A DNA stretch of 64,000 nucleotides from Blasia pusilla (taxonomy: Eukaryota; Marchantiophyta; Marchantiopsida; Blasiales), in the NCBI GenBank assembly GCA_050084515.1, contig CM114271.1:55428001-55492000 (forward strand), read 5' to 3'. A program made the translations under genes and the position numbers. Within the stretch, counting starts at the first letter, position 1; the number at the start of each line of letters is the position of its first letter. Positions 57,336 to 64,000 of this stretch are shown here, one piece after another. Under the pieces are notes generated by a model, which did not search any database, had not been told where the DNA came from, and saw only the letters and a list, made by a program, of their open reading frames with translations.

Positions 57336-57367
57336 CCCAAGCAAGCAAGCTAGCTTGCTTGCTTGGG
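57336..57367 (+). repeat. 32-bp perfect palindrome
   Basis: CCCAAGCAAGCAAGC followed by TA.. to its exact reverse complement GCTTGCTTGCTTGGG, centred on GCTAGC. Flanks CACG and TGTG extend it imperfectly. Confidence 0.9.
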
Positions 57368-57561
57368 TGTGAGGCAGTTTTTGTAGGATTTGTGATTTGA
57401 GTGTTGCATAATTGGTCACCCATCTTTGGGCTATTCTGCCTCGAAGACGCTTAACTGCTGAGTTCTTAACTATGCCAGTGTACACACTGGTGTAGCTCAT
57501 TTGGTTCTGTTTGGAGATATGTTAGGCGTTTTATGCATCTCAAGTTTTTTGATTGATGGAC

Positions 57562-58166
57562 CTCTAGTGCATACTACGGTGTAGCCTCTCCATGCAGGTG
57601 ATATTTTCAGGTGTTGCCGACTAGCACGTCATCGACCTGCGGCACAGTAGCTATTGCGTTAGAATTTTGTGGTGGGTTCTGTGGATTCAGGGGGTGCCCC
57701 GTTTGGTGGATTGTGTTACCTTGATTTCCATTTGCAATTGGAGGGTTGTTGTTGGACTTCCTGTGTTTGGATCCCCTCCATCGTTGCTTCTTGCTTGCGC
57801 GCCCATTGTTAGGGTTGACGCTGATTTCCAGAGTAGTGTTACTCCTGTGTGCTACCGGTAGTGAGGCTGGGGTGATGACGAGTAGACCGTGGGAGGCTTC
57901 TTGTGGTGCTGACAGGTTAGGTTGCCTACACCCATAGCTAGTAGAGCTAGAATAGTACAGCGACATCGACGTCACTTGGTTACTTAGTGGTGGTAATTTG
58001 GTGGTGGTGCGGCATCGACGTTGGTCATCACGGAGCTGTCTGGTGGTATGTTTGGGGACCGTGGTGCGGACAGTGGTGGTTTCACACGGAGTGGATTGAC
58101 GTGCTAGTCGGCAGCACCTGAAAATATCACCTGCATGGAGAGGCTACACCGTAGTATGCACTAGAG
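57562..58166. mobile_element. 605-bp element with 69-bp terminal inverted repeats (MITE-like)
   Basis: The left arm 57562-57630 starts CTCTAGTGCATACTACGGTG and ends CTAGCACGTC. The right arm 58098-58166 is its reverse complement with one mismatch (GTGTTGCC against GTGCTGCC). The interior of about 467 bp has no recognised gene; the 122-codon minus-strand frame inside (57607-57975) looks random. No convincing target duplication is visible. Right of it, another inverted pair (GTCAGAAGTGGA / TCCACTTCCGAC) lies at 58169-58226. Confidence 0.65.
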
Positions 58167-58272
58167 GCTACACCGTCAGAAGTGGAAAAGGTAGCCGATA
58201 CCTCAATCGGTCAATCCACTTCCGACGGTTGATGAAGAGGAGGACGAGGGTGTTCCAAACACCGAGTCTTCT

Positions 58273-59001
58273 ATGTTGTTATCGAGTGTTGCAGCTCCAT
58301 TGATTTGGGACATGGACGGGATATATGGGGCCATGAAGGGCCCACGACGATACTCGAGTGCAGTGGGCACCATTGAGTTGGAGGACTTCATGCAAGAGTT
58401 TGATACGTGGTGTGATATGCAGATGTTGCGGAACGCCACGTTGTTTACACCCTTCTTCGCTTGGAAGGGGTTGTTTCAGCACTTGGAGGGACCACCCATG
58501 GATGATTATCATGAGTTTAGGAAGGACCATGTTGCTGAGATTGAGGCGTGGAGACAATATTGGTCTCCAGGCTATGTGTCTATCACCCATGGTGGTATTG
58601 GTAGTAGTGCTCCTACTATGCCAGCCAGCCCGACGTTGAGTGGTACAAGTACGAGCCGGAGTGGGGGTACCAATGGAGGTACCCATGGAGGTACCAATGG
58701 GGGTACTAGTGGAGGTACTAGTGGAGGTACTAGTGCCCCACCATCGTTCAGCCCGGTTGTAGAGTTCTTCAAGAGGTTGAAGAAGAACTATCAGGGAGTG
58801 AAGATAGAGAAGTTGAGGAGTCTTCAGGAATTTGTGCGAAAGACTAGTGAGAGTCTTCATGAGGCATACACTCGTATGCGAAGCTTGATTTCAGTTACCC
58901 AAGGTGTGACTGAGGCTCAGGCAGTCCAGTTTTGGTATGGGATCTTGGACAGAGAGTTGCAATCAGGCCGCGGCTGTGGTGGAGTAGCTCCGAGAGGCTG
59001 A
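58273..59001 (+). CDS. Gypsy gag with Gly-Gly-Thr repeat tract
   Basis: The 242-codon frame reads SAVGTIELEDFMQEFDTWCD, WKGLFQHLEGPPMDDYHEF, then a low-complexity GGTNGGTHGGTNGGTSGGTS tract, then FFKRLKKNYQGVKIEKLRSL, VRKTSESLHEAYTRMRSLI and AVQFWYGILDRELQS. The order (helical capsid text with 'F..rL...y...I..L..l.Q...es..e.y.rm..L') resembles retrotransposon gag. A stop at 59001 interrupts a Gly/Arg-rich tail (GGRGGRGGRGG) that would follow. No zinc knuckle is seen. Confidence 0.65.
   Translation: MLLSSVAAPLIWDMDGIYGAMKGPRRYSSAVGTIELEDFMQEFDTWCDMQMLRNATLFTPFFAWKGLFQHLEGPPMDDYHEFRKDHVAEIEAWRQYWSPGYVSITHGGIGSSAPTMPASPTLSGTSTSRSGGTNGGTHGGTNGGTSGGTSGGTSAPPSFSPVVEFFKRLKKNYQGVKIEKLRSLQEFVRKTSESLHEAYTRMRSLISVTQGVTEAQAVQFWYGILDRELQSGRGCGGVAPRG
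58660..58736 (+). repeat. 12-bp tandem repeat inside gag
   Basis: About six units of GGAGGTAC(C/T)(A/C)(A/C/G)T encode the Gly-Gly-Thr-X repeat. The antisense frame gives a Val-Pro-Pro-Leu tract that should not be called a gene. Confidence 0.85.
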
Positions 59002-59272
59002 GGTGGTAGAGGTGGTAGGGGTGGAAGAGGTGGACCAGTGGTTGGAGAGCCTACGGTGGCTACCCCTACCACTACGACAGAGTCACTATGGTCGCCAGAT
59101 TGAGCGATTGGAGCAAAGTTGGCTACTATGGTGGTATCCAACATAGATCAAGTTCGGGAGCAAGGGCTTCCACCTCTTATGGAGGGATGATCTCTCTTAT
59201 ATGGCGAGTGCAAAGACAAGTTGAGGCATCACCGGTGCGATTACGGAGGAGCCACTCGAGCCGTCGAGCCAC

Positions 59273-60694
59273 GTGGTGCTCTTGGAGTTGGACCCACAGA
59301 GGGGTGAGGTTGGGAGGCAGGCTAGGCTTCCCCAGTCATTCTTGTTGTCTGAGGTGCTTAGGACTCCATCCATGGTTCCTACGCAGCCTATTGAGCCGAC
59401 AGTGGGGACTGAGGCATCTACATCGCGTGTAGTAGACACGGATGCAGCATCCAGTACAGTATTGCAGATGGCAACTTCAATGTTGGGATCCCCATTGTTT
59501 TTGGCCACGGAACTGATGGCTTTAGGAGTTGACTTAGCTCCTGGATTTCAGCTAGCAGCCACGTTGTGTGAACGTGGGGGTACTACTGCTACACGTGCTG
59601 AGGTGGATGAGGGTGTTGCGGTGGAGCGGCCCTCTATGTCAGGTGTAGCATTGAGTACCAGTGCTACTTGGCAAGTAGCAGCGATGAAGATGGAGGCATT
59701 ACCAGCCCGGCCAGCCTTTGATTGTGAGAGGCTTACACCTGGTGTATGTATGTTGGACAACCGGAGTGGGATATTCCGATTGGTGAGTCCTACCGGACAA
59801 GTGTATAGACTAGATAGAGTCTTGTTAGACTCTGGTGCCCAACCTTTGATGTTGGGAAAGGCGGCATGTATTGGTTTGGGTATTCGGAGGTCAGAGCTTG
59901 ATCCTTGCCCATTCCATATTCAAACATCACTTGGAGGAGCCAATGATAGGTCTCAATTCATGACACGCGAGAAGTTTTCCGTACAGTTGAGACCAGATCA
60001 TGCAATTGATAGCTCCCGGTTGGGAGTACCTGCAGTGGTCACATCAGCCGAGTCATATGATGTACTAGTTGGAGGAGCAGTATTGTACCCAATGGGTTTT
60101 CAGATGGATTACTGGACTGAGACAGCGTCTTATAGACCTGGTTGGAAGTCCGGGGATGGACGTATGAGCCAAGTTCCTGTGAGATTTATTTATGGGGCTC
60201 GACCAGGAGGGTCTTCCCCAACAGTGTTAGCATCTGTGGTTGCTTTTAGTGGAGTAGTCACTTGGCCAGGAGACTTTTTGGAGGGTAATGTTTCTGCTAT
60301 GGATTCTCTTGTGCATGAGGAGGTAGAGGAGGTCCCTAGTTTTGCAGCAATGGCATCCTCATCGTTGGATGAGCCACTTTGGAGTTCATGCGGTGCACTA
60401 CGGCAGGAGGCTGATCGCCTAGTGCAAGAGGCTTGGTATGAGGCTGTTATACCTCACGAGGAAGAGGAGGCCCCACGGTGGACTCCTACTTCTGGTCCAG
60501 TTGGGTTATCCCCTTTGGATACTACACCCATTGTATGGCAGTATCCACCGGAGGGCATTTGTGTGTTAGATCTCTTTGGTGGGATTAGCACTGGTTTGGG
60601 TGCAATGTTGCAGGCCGGTATTCCTGTGCGGAGATACGTGTATGTGGAGCAAGATGAGACGGCCCACAGAGTCTCATCCCGACATATTGGTTAG
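59273..60694 (+). CDS. Gypsy protease region followed by start of a cytosine-5 DNA methyltransferase
   Basis: The 473-codon frame carries GQVYRLDRVLLDSGAQPLML with the DSG-A active site of a retroviral-type aspartic protease, then AESYDVLVGGAVLYPMGFQM, the matching C-terminal strand. From about residue 430 it switches to ICVLDLFGGISTGLGAMLQA and GIPVRRYVYVEQDETA, which is motif I (DLF.G...G) and motif II of DNMT3/DRM-like cytosine methyltransferases. A TAG at 60692 interrupts the enzyme after SSRHIG. The junction is in one frame, so both are encoded by one polyprotein. Confidence 0.8.
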   Translation: MVLLELDPQRGEVGRQARLPQSFLLSEVLRTPSMVPTQPIEPTVGTEASTSRVVDTDAASSTVLQMATSMLGSPLFLATELMALGVDLAPGFQLAATLCERGGTTATRAEVDEGVAVERPSMSGVALSTSATWQVAAMKMEALPARPAFDCERLTPGVCMLDNRSGIFRLVSPTGQVYRLDRVLLDSGAQPLMLGKAACIGLGIRRSELDPCPFHIQTSLGGANDRSQFMTREKFSVQLRPDHAIDSSRLGVPAVVTSAESYDVLVGGAVLYPMGFQMDYWTETASYRPGWKSGDGRMSQVPVRFIYGARPGGSSPTVLASVVAFSGVVTWPGDFLEGNVSAMDSLVHEEVEEVPSFAAMASSSLDEPLWSSCGALRQEADRLVQEAWYEAVIPHEEEEAPRWTPTSGPVGLSPLDTTPIVWQYPPEGICVLDLFGGISTGLGAMLQAGIPVRRYVYVEQDETAHRVSSRHIG

Positions 60695-61500
60695 TTGATG
60701 CGGAGATATCCTAAGTTGTTGCCGCCATCAGCTATTCGTGGGTACCAGCGTGCTTTGCCGTCACACATTGCATTGTTGGGGGCGCTGGATCTTGAGAGGG
60801 TTGGTCTTGTGGATTTGGTGATTTTTGGATGGCCATGTCAGGGTCATACACGTGCTGGTCATGGTGAGGGATTACACGACCCTAGGTCTTGATTTTTTTG
60901 GGAGATGTTACGGGTGTTACGACATCTTCAGGTTCATCACGCACATGCTCTAGCTTACATTCTCGAGAATGTTCCATTGTTGGGTGACACTCGGACCCAG
61001 ATGATGGCGAGTGTTCATGAGGTGAGGTCTTGGATTGGACCGTCGGTGTTGTTGGATGCATCGCGAGTTGGCTCGAGTGCACATCGCCCACGCTTGTTGT
61101 GGACAAACTTGGGAGGTTCTACGTCGAGCATATGATGCAGTGCAGCGGGATCCTTGTCTTATAGTGGATAGTATCTTGGATACTGGGCGACTTTCTCAGG
61201 TGGTGAGGGTTATTGATCGGTCACCCATGGCAGTGGTGAACCGTGTGGGCCAGCCTAGGATGGCACTACCCACATTTTTTAGTTTTCCCTCGTCACATGC
61301 CTACAGGGAAGGTGGTCACGGGCTTGTATGGGATTCTCATGTGCGACAGTTGGTGGAGCCTAACGTTGATGAGAGAGAGCGTGCGATGGGATTTGCTACT
61401 GGTGTGACAGCGGTTGCTTCCATTTCTGAGGCTTCACGACGTCATGTGTTGGGTTAGGCCATGGACCTGAATTGTTTGACTTGGATTTTGAGTCTTGGTA
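60554..61500 (+). pseudogene. DNMT3/DRM-like cytosine-5 DNA methyltransferase domain in the gypsy polyprotein
   Basis: Motif I: VLDLFGGISTGLGA (60563). Motif IV: VDLVIFGWPCQGHTRAGHGE with the catalytic Pro-Cys (about 60838). Motif VI: AYILENVPLLGDT (60955). Motif VIII: SSAHRPRLLWTNLG (about 61075). Towards the end: RERAMGFATGVTAV and MDLNCLTWILSLG. The order and spacing are those of a whole enzyme of about 300 residues that would methylate cytosine at C5 using S-adenosylmethionine. Interruptions: TAG at 60692, TGA near 60890, a frameshift near 61125 and TAG near 61457. All key catalytic residues remain. It lies between protease and reverse transcriptase. Confidence 0.85.
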
Positions 61501-61748
61501 TGGCCGAGCAGCGTCGACTTCGGATTATGTCTGTGGGTCTTCCACCCCTTGTAATGAGCTCAATGGCTACCAGGACGGTAGAGGCATCGGCTGGGGGCGA
61601 GGAGAGTAGTATTTTGCATCCTTGGAGTAAATGGGATGTAATGGCTGGGCATGTGGAGTTGGTTGATCATGCTGGTGGAGGAGTTGTTTGCTCAGATGAT
61701 GGTGTAGCTAAGGGTATACCATCTTGTGAGGGGGTTGCGTAGCAGCCA
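61461..61748 (+). other. Linker between methyltransferase and reverse transcriptase
   Basis: The open frame continues from MDLNCLTWILSLG through a stretch without recognised domains (SAGGEESSILHPWSKWDVMA) to a TAG at 61742, just before the reverse transcriptase frame. It is probably an inter-domain linker of the polyprotein. Confidence 0.4.
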
Positions 61749-63369
61749 ATGGCATCGTCCTCTCCCTCTAGTGTGCCAGTGGAGGAGACTTGGGAGCCAT
61801 TACTTGGGCCCAAGCTTACGGGAGGTGAGAAACGACGCTTGACACAGTTCCTATGTGCTTATTGGAGTTGTTTTGCCTTTAGCATGAAGGAGTTGGGTGC
61901 TCTGGTTGGACCCACTATACGGATTGATTTGGCTTGTGATATGCCAATCTTCCGTCGTCCCTACCGATATAATGATATGGAGAGGGACCTGATTCAGAGT
62001 AGGACGTTGGACCTTTTGGAGGCTGGATTAGTGGAGTTGTCGCATGGAGAGTATGCATCAGCCACTATCATGCCTGCTAAAAAGGATATGCATGGCAACT
62101 ACACGGATAGGTGGATGTGTGGAGATTACCGTCCTATCAATCGGCAAACCAAGGCCGATAGGTATGCCATGCCTACACCTGAGGAGATCTTTGATGTGGT
62201 GGGACAGCAAAGATTTTCAGTATTTTTGGATCTTGGCAGGATACCATCAATTGCCGATTCGGGAGAGTGACAAGGCCAAGACAGCATTTTGGGGTGTCAA
62301 CTCTCATGGCAAGGATTGTTTGTACCAGTGGAAATTCTTACCCTTTGGGTTGTAGAATGCACCTGCCGAGTTTCAGAGAGTGATGGACAGGATCCTAGCA
62401 GGGTTGGATTTTGTTAGGTGTTACATTGATGATATCTTGGTGTTCAGTAACACGGTGGAGGATCATCAGATACATTTGCAGATGGTGTTTGAGCGGTTGA
62501 AAGCTCATGGTCTACGTTTGCATCCAAGAAAGTGTAAGTTCTTCCATGAGGATGTTGAGTACTTGGGTCATGTGATCTATCCAAGTGGTTTGGGAGTTCA
62601 ACAAGCAAAGGTGGAGGCTATTGCACTTATTCCGCATCCGCTAGATGTGAGTAGAGTTCGGGCATTCATGGGATTGGCGAACTACTATCGGAGATATGTG
62701 AAGGGATTTAGTGCTATGGTAAAGCCTTTGAACCAATTGCTGAAATCAGATCAAGAGTGGCACTGGGGAGATGATGAGGAGAGAGCTTTTGTGGAGCTCA
62801 AGGCCCAGTTGGTGGCGCCTATCTTGAGGAGACCTATCAGAGGGCGCCCATTTCAGTTACACACTGATTGGAGTAGGTTGGGACTTGGAGCGGTGTTGAC
62901 ACAACATGATGATGAGCACATGGAGTTTGTTGTGGCCTATGCAAGTCGTTCGAATAATGCAGCGGAGTCGCGCTATAGTTCACATGAGGGAGAGTGCTTG
63001 GTAGTAGTGTGGGCTGTGGCACACTTTAGGTGTTACTTGTTTGGCACACAGTTTACCCTTGTTACTTGTTTGGCACATAGTTTACCCTTGTGGTTGATGG
63101 AGTCTGACAAGCTTACAGGGAAGCTTGCATGGTGGGCTCTTATCTTACAGGTTTATGACTTCCAAGTGGTACATAGACCTGGAGTTGCCAACCTTGATGC
63201 TGATGGGTTGAGTAGGAACCCGTGTACTAGCCAAGAGGATGCAACTAGGGCTAGATGGCATGGCGAGGTTGATGAGGAGATGGTGCCAGGTTGGCATGCA
63301 TCCGCCTTTTTATGTTGGTTAGGGGTGGACTCTAGTATGAAGGACCACATGACATCTTACTCTAGTTAG
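61749..63369 (+). pseudogene. Gypsy reverse transcriptase and RNase H (methyltransferase-bearing element)
   Basis: RT motifs: MPIFRRPYRYNDMERDLI, YASATIMPAKKD, RWMCGDYRPINRQTKADRYA, QRFSVFLDL then, after a frameshift near 62237, AGYHQLPIRESDKAKTAF, QWKFLPFGL(stop)NAPAEFQ and VRCYIDDILVFSNTV with an intact IDD catalytic pair. RT connection: VRAFMGLANYYRRYVKGF. RNase H: LHTDWSRLGLGAVLTQHDDE, SRYSSHEGECLVVVWAVAHF and GVANLDADGLSRNP. There is a short local duplication of 'TTTACCCTTGTTACTTGTTTGGCACA' type text near 63050. Only two lesions are seen. Confidence 0.9.
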
Positions 63370-63499
63370 AGAGTAGATGGCCAGCCTTCAGATCCTAAGG
63401 TTGGAGATGGTGGTACAAATCAGCGTGATATTCATGATGATGCGTTGGTGTTGGAGTTCCTACGGACCAGTAGGATGCTAGGCGTAGTGAGTGCCAAGG

Positions 63500-64000
63500 A
63501 GTGAGACCGTGTTCTTCAATGTGCTAAGAGGTATCGATTGGAGGGAACACATATTCTCCGTGTGTGGGAGGATGGTAGAGTACGAGTAGTGCCGCATTTG
63601 GCTCAGAGCGAGCGCATTGTGCGACATGCCCATGAGGAGTTGGGACATTTTGGGGTAAAGCGTACATATAGCTTACTCCTTGGTCAGTATTGGTGGCGTG
63701 GCATGCAAAATCAGGTGCAGCAATTGGTGTCACGTTGTATGGTTTGTGACCGGGTGAGGGCATCATTCAATGCCCCTACATCACAGTTACACTCCTTGCC
63801 TATTATGGGGTTGGATTACGGTTGAAGTATGGACCCTTTGCGAGACCGTTACCGTTGACTGTACGACATCATCGATATGTGTTGGTGATGGTGGAGCACT
63901 TCTCCAAGTGGATTGAGTTGGTGGTATTACCTGACAAGGCAAGTGAAGGAACGACGTACGCGTTTCTTGATAGAGTGCTTAGTCATTTTGATGCACAAGC
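63500..64000 (+). pseudogene. Gypsy integrase, N-terminal part, cut by window edge
   Basis: The HHCC zinc finger reads IVRHAHEELGHFGVKRTYSL, QYWWRGMQNQVQQLVSRCMV and CDRVRASF (H-H and C-C pairs present). After a stop at about 63825 the core begins with RYVLVMVEHFSKWIELVVLP and ends at FLDRVLSHFDAQ at the window edge. The second Asp and the Glu of the DDE core lie outside the window. Confidence 0.8.

Larger units (their letters stand above)
56590..58260 (+). other. 5' region of the methyltransferase-bearing gypsy element (possible LTR and leader)
   Basis: The DNA between copy D and the gag frame has no recognised gene. An LTR could begin at TGTCATGACC (about 56596), but I see no second copy to prove it and no clear primer binding site. 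It contains a 37-bp tandem repeat (TTTTCTGATGTG at 57205 and 57242), a 32-bp palindrome at 57336 and the inverted-repeat element at 57562-58166. Confidence 0.4.

Noticed and set aside
57607-57975. 122-codon minus-strand frame inside the inverted-repeat element
   Set aside because: Low-complexity Asn/Ser/Pro text with no motif. The inverted arms contribute its ends, and no start context or family is apparent.
58572-58772. Minus-strand Val-Pro-Pro-Leu repeat protein
   Set aside because: It is the antisense shadow of the Gly-Gly-Thr repeat in gag.
1-64000. tRNA and rRNA genes
   Set aside because: I looked for tRNA cloverleaf signatures and conserved rRNA stretches by eye and saw none apart from the tRNA-complementary primer binding sites of the retrotransposons.

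Overview
This window is nuclear DNA from a streptophyte (green plant lineage). The evidence is an intact eight-exon nuclear gene for a DUF1995-family plastid protein with GT-AG introns, surrounded by Ty1/copia and Ty3/gypsy LTR retrotransposons, LINEs and Helitrons of plant type. I cannot fix the species. A repeat-rich charophyte alga such as Chara, or another early-diverging streptophyte, fits the mix of elements, but that is inference.

Layout. 1-1565: decayed LINE reverse transcriptase fused to a Helitron helicase tail. 3808-7157 (minus): the only convincing host gene, DUF1995, with all splice phases closing. 7924-14964 (minus): pieces of Helitron helicase separated by about 5.7 kb of AT-rich, repeat-bearing DNA. 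14970-16545: 5' part of a Ty1/copia element. 16559-56580: nested and adjacent copies of one large DNA transposon family. I call the copies A (16559-20819), B (20820-31188, both ends present, about 10.4 kb), E (31189-32215, the likely other half of A), C (40458-48670) and D (about 51166-56580). They are interrupted by a minus-strand Ty3/gypsy element (33146-40457) and a LINE (48729-51165). 56590-64000: a plus-strand Ty3/gypsy element that runs off the window, with a 605-bp inverted-repeat element in its leader.

The large DNA transposon is the most unusual item. It has two divergent genes. On the plus strand is a transposase-like gene with a SWIM zinc finger. On the minus strand is a multi-exon gene whose product would carry a basic coiled-coil N-terminus, a ParB/sulfiredoxin-like domain, a long helical region with an acidic linker, and a beta-class (N6-adenine/N4-cytosine type) DNA methyltransferase domain. 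Between the genes and in the introns, but not in the exons I traced, lie dozens of short palindromes with arms GCAACCCGTCGGA / TCCGACGGGTTGC. None of the copies seen is fully intact, but the defects differ from copy to copy, so a common active ancestor can be inferred.

The last element is a Ty3/gypsy retrotransposon with a DNMT3/DRM-like cytosine-5 methyltransferase domain between protease and reverse transcriptase. The window therefore holds two unrelated transposon-borne DNA methyltransferases of different classes. The likely theme is mobile elements carrying their own DNA-modification enzymes.
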